A DNA stretch of 37,804 nucleotides from Natronomonas sp. CBA1123 (GCF_009741925.1 NZ_WPCC01000030.1:1-37804), one strand, 5' to 3'. Positions 1-9,177 are shown, counted from the first letter of the stretch. Notes: generated by a model from the letters alone, not told the origin. A program made the numbers and translations.

Positions 1-264
1 GCGACGGACATCCACGAGCGGCCGACCCCCTCGGACGTGCGGTTCGTCCGCGACGACGTTACCGACCCCGACACCGCGCTGTACCGGGACGCCGAGGCGG
101 TGTACGCGCTGAACTGCCCGCCCGAACTCCAGCGGCCACTCGCCGAGGCGGCCGCCACGGCCGAGGCGGCGTGTTTCTTCACGACGCTCGGGGGCGACCC
201 CGCCGTCGTCGACGCTACGACGGAGACGCTCGAAGACGGGACCCTGTTCAGAGTACACTCATGA
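1..264 (+). CDS. UPF0146 family protein, C-terminal part (5' end outside window)
   Basis: The frame is open from base 1 and ends at a TGA at 262-264, giving the last 87 residues. The stretch around RDDVTDPD and [13 protein letters not shown] matches what I recall of UPF0146, a small archaeal family with a degenerate Rossmann/methyltransferase-like fold and no established function. The stop overlaps the ATG of the HAD hydrolase by 4 bases (ATGA), so the two are probably translationally coupled. The start codon and roughly the first third of the protein, including any nucleotide-binding glycine loop, lie upstream of the window. The family call rests on motif recall. Confidence 0.75.
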   Translation, partial: ATDIHERPTPSDVRFVRDDVTDPDTALYRDAEAVYALNCPPELQRPLAEAAATAEAACFFTTLGGDPAVVDATTETLEDGTLFRVHS

Positions 265-1124
265 ACGTCGACGCAATCATCCTCGACATCGACGGCGTGT
301 TGGTCGACGTGGCCGACTCCTATCGCCGTGCAATCGTCGAATCCATCGACCACGTCTACGGCGACACCATCGAGAAAGCCGACATCCAGGCGTTCAAGAA
401 CGCCGGCGGCTTCAACAACGACTGGGAGTTGACCTACGCCGCCGCGCTGTACGTCCTCGCCACCCGCGAGAAACCGTATCTGAGCCTCGAGACGTACACC
501 GGCCTCATCGCGGCCTCCGGCGGCGGGTTGGACGCCGCCCGGACGGCCATCGCCGACGAACTCGAACCGGCCGCACGCGAGCAGATACTCGCCGACTGGG
601 ACCGACAGCGGCTCCGAGAGGTGTTCCAGCAACTGTACCTCGGCTCCGAGTTGTATCAGCAACTGGAGGGCGAGGAACCCGACCTCGACACCGAGGGGTT
701 CATCCACGACGAACCGGTGTTGCTCGATGACTCGACGCGCGAGGCGTTGGAATCGTGGGACGTTGGAGTCCTCACCGGCCGCCCCGAAGCCGAAGCCGAC
801 ATCGCACTCGACCGCGTCGGCCTCGAAGTGGCCGATGACCACCGGTTCACGATGGACGACTGGGACGCCGGAAAGCCAGACCCCGAGGCGCTCGTGACCC
901 TCGCAGAGCGCTTCGACGCCAGCCGAATCGCCTTCGTCGGCGACACCCTCGACGACATCCGCACGGCGACGAACGCCGCCGAGGCCGACTCGACACGGGA
1001 GTATCACGGCATCGGCGTTCTCACGGGCGGCCTCACTGGCGAGGAGGGCCGCCGACGCTACGAGAGCGCCGGCGCGAGCGCGGTCCTCGACAGCGTCAAC
1101 GACCTCCCCGGCCTGCTCGAATGA
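261..1124 (+). CDS. HAD-superfamily IA hydrolase (TIGR01548-like phosphatase)
   Basis: This 287-residue cytosolic enzyme has all four HAD motifs: the nucleophile pair D9 and D11 in LDIDGVL, the motif II threonine T172 in VLTGRP, the motif III lysine K205 in GKPDPE, and the motif IV acidic cluster GDTLDD at 227-232. A helical cap domain occupies about residues 16-150. This fits an Mg2+-dependent phosphatase of subfamily IA. The length and the extra helical insert resemble the haloarchaeal group I remember as TIGR01548. The substrate cannot be read from the sequence. I chose the ATG at 261 because it overlaps the UPF0146 stop and the DxD motif lies 9 residues in, as expected. The last codons overlap the next gene by 4 bases, so three genes appear to form one operon. 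Confidence 0.87.
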   Translation: MNVDAIILDIDGVLVDVADSYRRAIVESIDHVYGDTIEKADIQAFKNAGGFNNDWELTYAAALYVLATREKPYLSLETYTGLIAASGGGLDAARTAIADELEPAAREQILADWDRQRLREVFQQLYLGSELYQQLEGEEPDLDTEGFIHDEPVLLDDSTREALESWDVGVLTGRPEAEADIALDRVGLEVADDHRFTMDDWDAGKPDPEALVTLAERFDASRIAFVGDTLDDIRTATNAAEADSTREYHGIGVLTGGLTGEEGRRRYESAGASAVLDSVNDLPGLLE

Positions 1125-1318
1125 CCGCCGAGCGACTCCTCGTGTGGAGTGCGGCAGTCGCCACCGTAGCCGTCTTCTCGCTTGCCTCTGTCTCCAGCGC
1201 GTCAATCGAAGGACGACTCACCTTCGCAGCGCTCGGCGTCGTCGTGGCCCTCCCGCTTTCGGTCGTCTTCGTCGGCTGGCTCTCGGCGGTTCGCGGCGGC
1301 GAGCGCGGCTGGAGCTAG
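1121..1318 (+). CDS. Small two-helix membrane protein, function unknown
   Basis: A 65-residue protein begins at an ATG that overlaps the HAD stop (ATGA). Two hydrophobic segments, about residues 6-27 and 33-54, are separated by a short polar turn and followed by a basic C-terminus (RGGERG). It is predicted to be an integral membrane protein with both ends on the same side. I do not recognise a family. Translational coupling to the HAD gene and the hydrophobic pattern support it being real. Its stop overlaps by 4 bases the stop of the convergent gene on the other strand. Confidence 0.6.
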   Translation: MTAERLLVWSAAVATVAVFSLASVSSASIEGRLTFAALGVVVALPLSVVFVGWLSAVRGGERGWS

Positions 1319-1770
1319 AAGAACAGCCCGGGGTCGTCGTGAGAGAACGTCACGCGCGAGTCGTCCGACAGCGGACGGACGTGGGTGTACATCACGCCCT
1401 CCTCGGTCGCCTGTGCCGCCAACTCCTCCTCCTCGCGAGCGGCGAGAAACGCCGGGACGACGACGGCGGTTTCGTCGTCCGTTGCCTCACTTGCGACGAT
1501 GAAGAACCGCACGCCCCCCTCCGCAGCGCGATAGACGTGGGAGGTGTCGAAAGTGGCAGTCTCGACGAGCGCCTCCAGCGCCTCGAACTCGTCGCCCGGG
1601 GCCAGTACGTCCAGTCCGAACGGGTCGCCGGTGACCGGCGTCACGTCGCCGGGATGGACGACGAGCGTCTCCCAGCCGTCGTCGCGGTACTCGGCGGCGA
1701 TGGCGTCGGCGTCCTCCAGCAGTTCCTGCCAGCGGTCGGCGACCGCCGGCGGTGGCCCGTCTGCGTTCAT
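1315..1770 (-). CDS. Conserved haloarchaeal protein of unknown function (DUF7529-like)
   Basis: The protein is 151 residues, soluble and acidic. Recognisable stretches are GWETLVVHPGDV near residue 32, FGLDVLAPGDEF, and a C-terminus [21 protein letters not shown]. From memory these fit a haloarchaeal family catalogued as DUF7529, with no known activity. The frame stays open upstream, but I chose the ATG at 1770 because residues upstream of it are low-complexity Thr/Ser/Pro/Arg typical of non-coding frames and overlap the ABC ATPase stop region. The gene lies 37 bases downstream of that ATPase on the same strand, so it may be the last gene of the transporter operon, but a role in uptake is only inferred from position. 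Confidence 0.7.
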   Translation of the reverse strand: MNADGPPPAVADRWQELLEDADAIAAEYRDDGWETLVVHPGDVTPVTGDPFGLDVLAPGDEFEALEALVETATFDTSHVYRAAEGGVRFFIVASEATDDETAVVVPAFLAAREEEELAAQATEEGVMYTHVRPLSDDSRVTFSHDDPGLFF

Positions 1771-1807
1771 ACCGGTCCCGTGTCGGCCGGCGGCAAAAGC
1801 CCGACGG

Positions 1808-3190
1808 TCACGAATCGGTGTCGGTGACGGGGGCGTCCAGTTCCTCTCCGACCCAGACGCCGTTGCCGTCGGCGTCCAGTCGGACGTCGTCGGCGTCGAG
1901 ATGACAGGCCGCCCGCTCGCCGTCCGGATGGCGTCGCTCACAGACGCTCGCGTAGCGCTCTCGGAGCGTCTCGGCGGCAGCCTCGAAGTCTCCCTCGACG
2001 AGAGCCTCGAATGCTTCCCGAAGGTGTGGTCGCTCGGAAGCGGGCAAATCGACTCCTTCGAGCAGTCGGTCGAATAACGTCTCGACAGCGTCGCCGCCGG
2101 AGGAATCCAGCCCGTCGAGGCTCACGTCACGGTTCTCGATGCGACGGCGAACGTCCATGACTGCGCGGTACTGTGGCTGGGTGAGTTCGAGGTCGGCCGG
2201 CGGAATCACCTTCGGACACCGGGTCCGGAACCGACAGCCAGAAGGTGGGTTCCGGGGGGAAGGAACGTCACCGGTCAACGGTTCGATGTCGCGGTCGCGC
2301 TCGTCAGTCGAAGCGCGCGGGACGCTCTCCAACAGCGCCTCCGTGTAGGGGTGTTGGGGATTCGCGAACAGTTCCTCGGTCGGCGCGACTTCGACGATTT
2401 CGCCGAGATACATCACCGCGACGCGGTCGCAGATGTGGCGGATGACGCTGAGGTCGTGGCTGATGAACAGATACGTGAGGTCGAAATCGTCCTGGAGGTC
2501 CTCGAGTAGATTGAGCACCTGCGCCTGGACGCTCACGTCCAGCGCGCTGGTGGGTTCGTCCAACACGAGGAACTCGGGGTCGAGCGCGAGCGCCCGAGCG
2601 ATGCCGACGCGCTGGCGCTGGCCGCCGGAGAACTCGTTGGGGTAGCGGTCGAGTTGGTCGGCGGAGAGACCGACCCGCTCCATGAGGTCCGCAACTCGTT
2701 CACGTCGGAGTTCCCCCTTCGGACGGGAGGTATCCACGTCGGAGTGCGGCCACGGCCAGTCGTGGATATCGAGCGGTTGTCGGATGGAAGCACCGACGGT
2801 CATTCGGGGGTCGAGACTGGAGAAGGGGTCCTGAAAGACGACGCCGGCACGCCGCCGGAACGAAAAGAGGTCCTCGTGTTCGGCGAGGTCCTCGCCGTCG
2901 TACTCGACTTTGCCGCCGGTGGGGTCGAGCAGTCGCAGCAGGGTCTCGCCGGTCGTCGACTTCCCACAGCCCGATTCGCCGACTAGCCCGAGCGTTTCGC
3001 CCTCTCGGATGTCGAAACTCACGCCGTCGACGGCCCGAACCGGATTCGTCGTATCGCCGAGCAGACGGTCGAGAATCGAGTCCTCGCGGTCGAAGTGTTT
3101 CTGGAGGTTCCGAACCCGGACGAGGGGTCGGTCGGCCGCCATCGCGTCCGTCCGCTCGGACACCGGCGTCGGCCCGTGTTCGTCACTCAT
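1808..3190 (-). CDS. Peptide/solute ABC transporter ATP-binding protein (OppF/DppF type)
   Basis: This 460-residue ATPase energises the importer encoded upstream. Visible motifs: Walker [10 protein letters not shown] at 71-79, Q-loop VFQDP near 118-122, ABC signature FSGGQRQ at 187-193, Walker B LVLDEP at 208-213, and H-loop SHD at 244-246. The C-terminal oligopeptide-transporter domain carries the four-cysteine pattern of this family (C319, C325, C417, C429). About 90 extra acidic residues sit between the second and third cysteines, whereas the partner ATPase has the normal short spacing. The ATG at 3190 overlaps the end of the preceding ATPase gene by 8 bases; sequence further upstream in this frame is out-of-frame sequence of that gene. 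It acts on the cytoplasmic face of the membrane as a heterodimer with the partner ATPase. Confidence 0.93.
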   Translation of the reverse strand: MSDEHGPTPVSERTDAMAADRPLVRVRNLQKHFDREDSILDRLLGDTTNPVRAVDGVSFDIREGETLGLVGESGCGKSTTGETLLRLLDPTGGKVEYDGEDLAEHEDLFSFRRRAGVVFQDPFSSLDPRMTVGASIRQPLDIHDWPWPHSDVDTSRPKGELRRERVADLMERVGLSADQLDRYPNEFSGGQRQRVGIARALALDPEFLVLDEPTSALDVSVQAQVLNLLEDLQDDFDLTYLFISHDLSVIRHICDRVAVMYLGEIVEVAPTEELFANPQHPYTEALLESVPRASTDERDRDIEPLTGDVPSPRNPPSGCRFRTRCPKVIPPADLELTQPQYRAVMDVRRRIENRDVSLDGLDSSGGDAVETLFDRLLEGVDLPASERPHLREAFEALVEGDFEAAAETLRERYASVCERRHPDGERAACHLDADDVRLDADGNGVWVGEELDAPVTDTDS

Positions 3191-4352
3191 CGAAGTACCC
3201 CTCCTCCAGTGCGTCGGCTTCCTCGTAGTCGTGGTCGGCCAGATAACACATCGCCGTGTGCTCGCCGTCGACGGCGAACTCCGGTGGTTTCTCCAGACAC
3301 TCCCCCATCGCCTTCGGACATCGGTCGGCGAAGTAACACCGGTCGTCCATCTCCCTGTCGACGAGACTCGGGACGTTCCCCGGAATCGGGTCGAGGCGGT
3401 CGGCGGCCCCATCGAGGTCCGGACTCGACCCCAACAGCCCCTGCGTGTAGGGGTGTGCAGGTTCGTCGAAGACGTCTTCGAGCGTCCCCCGTTCGACCAC
3501 TTCGCCGGCGTACATCACGCCGACGCGGTCGGCCATCCGGGCGATGACGCCGAGGTTGTGCGTGATGAGGACCGTCGTCATGCCGGTGTCTTCCTGTAGC
3601 TCCGCCAGCAGGTCGAGTACCTGCGCCTGTATCGTCACGTCCAGCGCCGTCGTCGGTTCGTCGGCCACCAGCACCGAGGGTTCGCCAGCCAGCGCCTGTG
3701 CAATCATCGCTCGCTGGAGCATGCCGCCGGAGAACTGATGGGGGTACTCCGCGGCCCGTTCGACGGGGTCGGGGATGCCGACCATCTCCAGCAGTTCGAC
3801 CGCCCGGTCGTGGGAGGCGTCGTCGACGAAGTCTCGCGTCGGAAGCAAGCTGTCGCCGATGAACTTCGCCAGTCCGTACCCCTGGGTCCGGGAGCGGACC
3901 GACCGCGGGTTCGCCCGGGCCCGGCGCTGGACCTCGACGGCCTCGGCGATTTGCTCGCCGACCGTCAGCGAGGGGTTGAAACTACTCATCGGGTCCTGGA
4001 AAATCGTCGAGAACTCCGTCCCACGGAGCGCGCGACGCTCGCCTTCCGACAGCGACTGGAGGTCGACGTAGTCGCCGTCGACGGCCTCGGGCGTGTCGTC
4101 TTCGATGCGCGCCGCGAGGTCGGGCGAGCGGAACCACACCGCGCCGTCGACGATTTCGCCGGGTCGTTCCACGAGGTCGATGAGCGACAGCGCCGTCACC
4201 GACTTCCCGGAGCCGGACTCGCCGACGATGCCGAACACCTCGCCCTCCTCGACGCTGAAGGAGACGTCCTCGACGGCGTTGATTTGGCCCTCCTCGGTGA
4301 AGAAGCGGGTCGTCAGTCCCTCGACTTCGAGTTTCGGCGCCATCTCAGACAC
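3183..4352 (-). CDS. Peptide/solute ABC transporter ATP-binding protein (OppD/DppD type)
   Basis: At 389 residues this is the second ATPase of the importer. It carries Walker A GESGSGKS at 44-51, Q-loop IFQDP near 117-121, signature FSGGMLQR at 207-214, Walker B VLVADEP at 227-233 and H-loop THN at 264-266. An insert at about residues 143-180 separates the Q-loop region from the signature. The C-terminus has C339, C345, C352 and C369, the cysteine set proposed in this family to bind an iron-sulfur cluster. The GTG at 4352 gives an 8-base overlap with the permease gene; an ATG at 4343, just after the permease stop, would shorten it by three residues and is nearly as likely. Confidence 0.93.
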   Translation of the reverse strand: MSEMAPKLEVEGLTTRFFTEEGQINAVEDVSFSVEEGEVFGIVGESGSGKSVTALSLIDLVERPGEIVDGAVWFRSPDLAARIEDDTPEAVDGDYVDLQSLSEGERRALRGTEFSTIFQDPMSSFNPSLTVGEQIAEAVEVQRRARANPRSVRSRTQGYGLAKFIGDSLLPTRDFVDDASHDRAVELLEMVGIPDPVERAAEYPHQFSGGMLQRAMIAQALAGEPSVLVADEPTTALDVTIQAQVLDLLAELQEDTGMTTVLITHNLGVIARMADRVGVMYAGEVVERGTLEDVFDEPAHPYTQGLLGSSPDLDGAADRLDPIPGNVPSLVDREMDDRCYFADRCPKAMGECLEKPPEFAVDGEHTAMCYLADHDYEEADALEEGYFDE

Positions 4353-5403
4353 CCCCCTCTCCCTCGATAGAGGGGTCGAGTGCGTCCCGGAGCCAATCGC
4401 CCAGCAGGTTCACGCCGATGACCGCCAGCACGATAGCGAGGCCGGGCATCGTCGCAATCCACCAGTAGGAGCGCTGGTCGCTCCGGCCGTCGGAGATGTC
4501 GGCACCCCACGTCAGGTCGGTGCCGGAGAATCCGAGGAACGACAGCGCGGACTCCAGTAGGATGATAGCGGCCACCTGAATCGTCGCCAACACGATGATG
4601 GGCGTCAGCGAGTTCGGGAGGACGTGCTGTCGGAGGATGCGCCAGTCGGAGGCGCCGGCAGAGCGGGCGGCCTTGATGAACTCCTCGGCACGGACGCTCA
4701 TCGCCTCGCCACGGGCGACCCGAGCGAACCACACCCAGTTGACCAAGGCGACGACGAGCGTCACGGTCACCGGGAACGTAAAGGAGGCGGGCATCTCGGC
4801 GACGTGTGCGGCTCGCGGTATCAGTACGTTCGGGACGATATCCGAGCGGGCGGCGTGGACGAAGGGGTCCGGTACCGTCGTCGTGTGGACGTCGGAGTCC
4901 CTGAACACGCCGACGAGCGCGATGGCGAGGACGAGCGACGGGAACGCCAACATCACGTCGGCGCCCCGCATCAGCGTGTCGTCGATGCGGTCACCGAAGT
5001 AGCCGGCGACCAACCCGTAGGGGACGCCGATGGCCGTCGCGAGCAACGCCCCGAGCAACCCGACGAGCAGCGACACGCGGGCGCCGTACAGCAGTCGCGA
5101 GTAGATGTCCTGTCCGAGTGCGTTCGTCCCGAGCGGGAAGGTCTGTCTGGCGGTTATCTCGACGGTTTCGCTGCCCGACGGCGTGACGCGCTGTTCGGTG
5201 TAGGAGAACCCAAGCGGCGGCAACTCCGAGAGGTCCTCCGTGCCACCGGTGCCGATTCGCGTCGTCGTCGGGTCGTGCAGTGCGAGGAACGGCGCGAACG
5301 TCGCCACGAGGAACAGCAGCAACACGAGTACGACCCCGAGTTGGGCGAGGCGACTCCCCTTGAACTCTCGGCTGAGGCTTCGTTTGACACGTTCGGATAT
5401 CAT
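4345..5403 (-). CDS. Peptide/solute ABC transporter permease (DppC/OppC type)
   Basis: The 352-residue integral membrane subunit starts with a cytoplasmic basic segment, a first transmembrane helix at about residues 20-40, then an extracellular loop to about residue 105. The binding-protein-dependent permease core follows, with the coupling (EAA) loop EFIKAARSAGASDWRIL near residue 241. An extended loop around residues 170-205 (after VGVFRDSD) looks longer than in bacterial DppC. Helices near the C-terminus end in the typical LGDWLRDALDP motif. With the DppB-type subunit it would form the channel. The start overlaps the preceding permease stop by 4 bases (ATGA). Confidence 0.93.
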   Translation of the reverse strand: MISERVKRSLSREFKGSRLAQLGVVLVLLLFLVATFAPFLALHDPTTTRIGTGGTEDLSELPPLGFSYTEQRVTPSGSETVEITARQTFPLGTNALGQDIYSRLLYGARVSLLVGLLGALLATAIGVPYGLVAGYFGDRIDDTLMRGADVMLAFPSLVLAIALVGVFRDSDVHTTTVPDPFVHAARSDIVPNVLIPRAAHVAEMPASFTFPVTVTLVVALVNWVWFARVARGEAMSVRAEEFIKAARSAGASDWRILRQHVLPNSLTPIIVLATIQVAAIILLESALSFLGFSGTDLTWGADISDGRSDQRSYWWIATMPGLAIVLAVIGVNLLGDWLRDALDPSIEGEGGV

Positions 5404-6386
5404 TCTGCGGTCACCCTCGGGTCGAGGTAGGCGTACAGCGAGTCGACGACGATGTTGATGAGGACGAAGCCGACACCGATGACGATGATAGTCCCCTGAA
5501 TCGAGGTCCAGTCGCGGTTGTTGATGGAGGTGATGAGGAACCGACCGAGGCCAGGCCAGGCGAACACCGTCTCAGTGATGACGGCCCCACCGATGAGCGT
5601 CCCGAGTTGAAGGCCGAGAACGGTGACGATGGGGATGAGCGTGTTCCGGAGGACGTGTTTGTACAGCGTGAGCGTCTCCGGTAGTCCCTTCGCACGGCAG
5701 GCCGTCACGTACGACTGCCCGAGTTCTTCCAACATGCCGCTTCGCGTGAGTCGCGTGATGAGCGCGGTGAAGTACGTCCCCAGCGTGATAGCCGGCAGAA
5801 CCAACTGGGCGGCCCATTGTCCGAGTTCGGAAGCCGAGCCGTTCGACAGCGCGAACAGCGCCGTCCGGAGGCCCATCTGTCGACCCGTGGTCGGGATGAC
5901 GTCGACGTGGACGCCGACAAAGATGATGAGCATGACGCCGAGCCAGAAGTTCGGCGTCGAGATACCAATCAGCGAGAACAGCGTCGCACCGTAGTCGACC
6001 GGTTCGCGGCGGCGACGGGCGCTGATGACGCCGAGCGGGATGGCGAGGACGACGGCGACGAACGTCGCGGCGACGGCGAGTTCGATGGTCGCGGGGAGTC
6101 GTGAGGCGACGAGACCCGCGACCTCGCGGCCACTGGACATCGACTCGCCGAAATCCAAAACGACCAAATCGGTGATGTAGTCGTAATACTGGACGTACAG
6201 GGGTTGGTCGAGACCGAGGTTCTCACGGAGTCGCTGACGGACCTCCGGACCCGCATCGGGCGGCAACAGCGTCGCCGTCGGGTCCCCAGGGGTGAGATAG
6301 CGCAGGAAGAAAACGACTGTCACGACCCCCCACGTGACGACGACTCCCTGCAGGAGGCGTTTTATCAGGAACTTTGCGAGACCCAT
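5400..6386 (-). CDS. Peptide/solute ABC transporter permease (DppB/OppB type)
   Basis: At 328 residues this is the normal length for DppB. The N-terminus (KFLIKRLLQG, then a helix through VTWGVVTVVFFLRYL) and the LTPGDPT segment that follows are diagnostic of the OppB/DppB family. The coupling loop reads EELGQSYVTACRAKGL near residue 218, followed by the VLRNTLIPI helix. The C-terminal YAYLDPRV motif is also typical. The ATG at 6386 lies 71 bases downstream of the binding-protein stop on the same strand, and the end overlaps the DppC gene, so the transporter genes very likely form one transcript. Confidence 0.93.
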   Translation of the reverse strand: MGLAKFLIKRLLQGVVVTWGVVTVVFFLRYLTPGDPTATLLPPDAGPEVRQRLRENLGLDQPLYVQYYDYITDLVVLDFGESMSSGREVAGLVASRLPATIELAVAATFVAVVLAIPLGVISARRRREPVDYGATLFSLIGISTPNFWLGVMLIIFVGVHVDVIPTTGRQMGLRTALFALSNGSASELGQWAAQLVLPAITLGTYFTALITRLTRSGMLEELGQSYVTACRAKGLPETLTLYKHVLRNTLIPIVTVLGLQLGTLIGGAVITETVFAWPGLGRFLITSINNRDWTSIQGTIIVIGVGFVLINIVVDSLYAYLDPRVTAE

Positions 6387-6457
6387 GCTACCGCAATTCT
6401 TGCCGGCGGGTTACAAAAAACCGCCGCTATTTGACGATTCGCGACGGGGCGGTGCCG

Positions 6458-8095
6458 TCAGCCCCCGCTCGGGATGGTTCGTGCCTGCTGGAGCAGTTCG
6501 GCCAACTCCTCGTTGCTGAAGTGCTGGAAGGGACCCTCGGTGAACCACGGCGACATGGCGTAGTCACCGTCGAGCGTCGGGTTCCCCCAGCCGATGAGGA
6601 AGAACGCCGGCGACTCCGCCTGCTCGGCGAGCAGTTCGTTGACGAGTTCACCGAAGTCACGCCGGTTGGCGGTACAGGTGACGTTCTCCAGCTCGTTGAT
6701 TTGGTTCGCCGCCGCTTCGGCGATGTCGGCGTCCCGGAGATACCGGCCGACGGGCGTATGGAGTTCGATTTCGATGCCCGCGTGGCCGCTCTCCTCGACG
6801 AGCGCCTCGGCGCGTTCGGGGTCGTAGGGGTAGGGGTCGATGTCGGGGTTGTGCCCGTTGTGACCCGGGAGCGTCGGTTGGCTGGTCTGGTTGCCGAACT
6901 CGTTGAGGATGCTGTCGATGATGGACTGAACGTCGACGGCGAAGTTCATCGCCTGCCGGAACGCCTGATTGTCGAACGGTTCCGCCACGTCGTTCATGAC
7001 GAGGAAGATGTTCCGCGTCGAGGGCACGTCGTCGTAGCCGACGCCCTCGGCCTCCTCGACATCGGGGATGTCGTTCGGTCGGACGTTGGTGACGAGGTCG
7101 GAGTCGCCGGCGATGAGCGCGTCGACGCGCGGGCCGTTTTCCGGGATACCGGTGAACGTAACCGAGTTGGGGTCGGCCGCCTCGCCCCAGTAGCCGTCGA
7201 ACTTCGTGAACGCGACGCGGGTGTCGTTGACGTACTCCTCGAGTTCGTAGGGGCCGGTGCCGTTGATTTCCGTGGCGATGTCGTTGTCGTCGTTTTCGAC
7301 CCAACTCTGCTGGAGGACGCGCCCGAAGGCGGTCAGGTTCCGGAAGATGGTCGGTGTGACCGAGTCAAGGTCGAGAACCACGTCGCCGTCCTCGACGGTT
7401 GCCTCGGCGATGTCGCCCATGTTACCGGCGACTTCGCTGATGTCGGGGTTGTTGGCCCGGCTGATGGAGAAGGCCACGTCCTCGGCGGTCATGTCGTCGC
7501 CGTTGTGGAACTGGACATCGTCTCGAAGCGTGAGTCGGACCTCCTGTTCGGCGGTCCGTTCCCAGTCGGTGACGATGAGTTCGATGGGACGGCCCTCTCG
7601 GTCCCGGTAGAGGAACGGTTCGTAGGCCTGGTCGACGATGTTGTACTGAGGCGTGCTGTTCTCGCCGGTCGGGTCCAGCGTCTCGAGGAGTTGGCCCTGC
7701 GAGATAGTGATTTCGTCGCGGTCAGTCGAGAACTCCTTGACGTTGATGTCCTCGTCGGGACGGGCATCCCACTCGATATCGTTGTTGATACCGTAGATGC
7801 TGAACTGTTGGTGGAGGTACACCCACGGGGCGAGCGCGTTGGCGAGGCCGTTCGCGTGCTGGAGGACCTCGACGCGGGAGGGGTCCTCTGGCAACTCCTC
7901 GTCGTAGGTCCGGAGCTCGGCGTCGGCCCCGTCGTCCGGCGTCCCGTCACCGTTTCCGTTGCCGTTACCGTTCCCGTTGCCGTTTCCGTTACCGTTTCCA
8001 TTGCCACCACACCCGGCCAACCCTACGCTGGCGGCGGTTGCGGCGGTGGCACCGCTGTACTGGAGGAACGTTCGTCGGTCGATGTCTCGCGACAT
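6458..8095 (-). CDS. ABC transporter substrate-binding lipoprotein (SBP family 5), Tat-exported
   Basis: The 545-residue solute receptor has a twin-arginine signal (RR at 7-8 in DRRTFLQYSG), a hydrophobic stretch and a lipobox LAGC with Cys 29, so it should be exported folded by Tat and lipid-anchored outside the membrane. A Gly-Asn repeat linker (about residues 30-49) follows. The mature part matches family 5 extracellular binding proteins (DppA/OppA/NikA), with motifs such as VRLTLRDDVQFHNGDDMTAEDV. Ligand class cannot be told from sequence; peptides are the default guess. I chose the ATG at 8095 over one four codons upstream because it puts the arginine pair at the usual position. It is the first gene of the importer operon. 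Confidence 0.92.
   Translation of the reverse strand: MSRDIDRRTFLQYSGATAATAASVGLAGCGGNGNGNGNGNGNGNGNGNGDGTPDDGADAELRTYDEELPEDPSRVEVLQHANGLANALAPWVYLHQQFSIYGINNDIEWDARPDEDINVKEFSTDRDEITISQGQLLETLDPTGENSTPQYNIVDQAYEPFLYRDREGRPIELIVTDWERTAEQEVRLTLRDDVQFHNGDDMTAEDVAFSISRANNPDISEVAGNMGDIAEATVEDGDVVLDLDSVTPTIFRNLTAFGRVLQQSWVENDDNDIATEINGTGPYELEEYVNDTRVAFTKFDGYWGEAADPNSVTFTGIPENGPRVDALIAGDSDLVTNVRPNDIPDVEEAEGVGYDDVPSTRNIFLVMNDVAEPFDNQAFRQAMNFAVDVQSIIDSILNEFGNQTSQPTLPGHNGHNPDIDPYPYDPERAEALVEESGHAGIEIELHTPVGRYLRDADIAEAAANQINELENVTCTANRRDFGELVNELLAEQAESPAFFLIGWGNPTLDGDYAMSPWFTEGPFQHFSNEELAELLQQARTIPSGG
7950..8005 (-). repeat. Hexanucleotide tandem repeat encoding a Gly-Asn linker
   Basis: About nine degenerate 6-base units (ccgttn on the + strand) encode alternating Gly-Asn just after the lipobox of the binding protein. 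Such low-complexity linkers are common in haloarchaeal lipoproteins and probably act as a flexible tether between the lipid anchor and the binding domain. The repeat could vary in copy number between strains. Confidence 0.85.
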
Positions 8096-8116
8096 ACGGC
8101 CATGCATGAGTAAGTA

Positions 8117-8142
8117 TTACATATATCTTCGTGTTTTTAAGT
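8117..8142 (-). promoter_or_regulatory. Probable promoter of the ABC importer operon
   Basis: Two AT-rich TATA-like boxes lie upstream of the binding-protein gene: CTTAAAAAC at about 8134-8142 and GATATATG at about 8121-8128 (minus strand). The distal one would give a leader of some 15-20 bases; the proximal one would give an almost leaderless mRNA. The AT-rich patch stands out from the surrounding GC-rich sequence. Which box is used is not decidable by eye. Confidence 0.5.
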
Positions 8143-8214
8143 CACATTCGGGAGGAGATAGGCAACCGTCGCCGGTCACACAACGCTTACCCTACAGTCG
8201 GCCGATTACCGCGT

Positions 8215-8883
8215 ATGCGAATCGCACTCCTCGGCGGCACTGGCGACATCGGGCAGGGACTCGTCCTTCGGTGGAGTTACGACACCGACCACGAACTGCT
8301 CGTCGGCTCTCGTGACCCCGAGAAGGCACGCACGAAAGCCGAAGAGTACGAGACGGAACTCGACAGCCGCGGCGTCGACACCGACATCAAGGGCTTCGAG
8401 AACGCGATGGCCGCCGACCGCGCCGACGTGGTGGTACTCGCCGTCCCGGCGTATCACCTCGTCGACACCGTCGAAGCCATCGCGGACAGACTGGACGACG
8501 AGACGATTCTCGTCACGCCCGCCGTCGGGATGAAACGCGACGACGCGGGCTTTCACTACAACCGTCCCGGAGCTGGCAGCGTCGCCGCGCTCGTCGAGGA
8601 GGCGAAACCCGACGACGTACCGCTCGTCGGCGCGTTTCACAATCTCCCTGCGGGTGGCCTCTCGAATCTCGACCGCGAGTTCGAGTGGGACACGCTCGTC
8701 TTCGGCGACGATGACGACGCCAAAGACATGGTCGTCGACCTCGCCGCCGAGATAGAGGGGCTCCGCCCACTCGATGTCGGTGGCCTCGCCAACGCCGCCG
8801 AGGTCGAGGCGGTGACGCCGCTACTCATCAACGTCGCACAGGAAAACGACGGACTACACGACCTCGGCGTGAGGTTCCAGTAG
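8215..8883 (+). CDS. npdG: F420-dependent NADP reductase (F420H2:NADP+ oxidoreductase)
   Basis: The 222-residue cytosolic enzyme transfers hydride between coenzyme F420 and NADP. The N-terminal Rossmann motif GGTGDIG at residues 7-13 is typical of the family, followed by the NADP-phosphate region GSRDPEKA. Other family landmarks are VVLAVPAYH, the LVTPAVGMKR stretch and the FHNLPAGGL segment. The length is normal. The ATG at 8215 places the glycine motif at residue 7; longer starts only add Arg-rich out-of-family residues. It is divergent from the ABC importer operon; a CGCTTACC element at 8184-8191 is a weak candidate TATA region for a leaderless transcript. Confidence 0.87.
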   Translation: MRIALLGGTGDIGQGLVLRWSYDTDHELLVGSRDPEKARTKAEEYETELDSRGVDTDIKGFENAMAADRADVVVLAVPAYHLVDTVEAIADRLDDETILVTPAVGMKRDDAGFHYNRPGAGSVAALVEEAKPDDVPLVGAFHNLPAGGLSNLDREFEWDTLVFGDDDDAKDMVVDLAAEIEGLRPLDVGGLANAAEVEAVTPLLINVAQENDGLHDLGVRFQ

Positions 8884-9051
8884 CTACGCCAGCGACGAGA
8901 GTTCGACGGCGCTGTCGGACTGAATCCACGCGTTGTGGTTTTTCCGGTCGTAGATGACTACCGCTCCGCCTTCGAGTTCGAAGTCCACACACCGGTCGCG
9001 GGTAGTCGGGAGGCTGTCGCCGTCGGAACTGTTTTCGATTGGCGCTGGCAT
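8884..9051 (-). CDS. Small conserved haloarchaeal protein (DUF7331-like)
   Basis: A 55-residue reading frame runs from ATG at 9051 to TAG at 8884-8886, right after the npdG stop (no overlap, convergent). Its core, FELEGGAVVIYDRKNHNAWIQSDSAVEL, alternates hydrophobic and polar residues as in a small beta-rich fold, and resembles what I recall of haloarchaeal DUF7331. Function is unknown. The protein-like composition, the exact fit between npdG and an upstream region with a TATA-like element and inverted repeats, and the resemblance to that family support it. Confidence 0.72.
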   Translation of the reverse strand: MPAPIENSSDGDSLPTTRDRCVDFELEGGAVVIYDRKNHNAWIQSDSAVELSSLA

Positions 9052-9061
9052 TGTCGTTCGC

Positions 9062-9109
9062 GGGCGATATCGCCCTACGGATGTACATTGGTCGCCAATG
9101 GTGTTAAAT
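9062..9109 (-). promoter_or_regulatory. Promoter region with two perfect inverted repeats
   Basis: Upstream of the small gene that starts at 9051 (minus strand) are a TATA-like CATTTAAC at about 9102-9109, a perfect inverted repeat CATTGG-tcg-CCAATG at 9086-9100, and a perfect 14-base palindrome GGGCGATATCGCCC at 9062-9075. The first repeat sits between TATA box and expected start of transcription; the second would be in the 5' leader. This layout suits a repressor operator, or a hairpin in the leader. The same interval also lies upstream of the gene at 9178 on the other strand. Confidence 0.5.
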
Positions 9110-9177
9110 GTTACCGAGTGTCATACACGTGGCAGACAGAACAAGTCATGAAGTGGGCGGCCGCTATGTGAATCAGT

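Noticed and set aside
7950-8005. CRISPR-like or regulatory repeat
   Set aside because: It lies inside a coding frame and simply encodes Gly-Asn pairs after a lipobox.
6374-8113. Long + strand frame opposite the ABC binding protein
   Set aside because: Complement of a clear Tat lipoprotein gene; composition is biased to Val, Asp and Arg with no motif.
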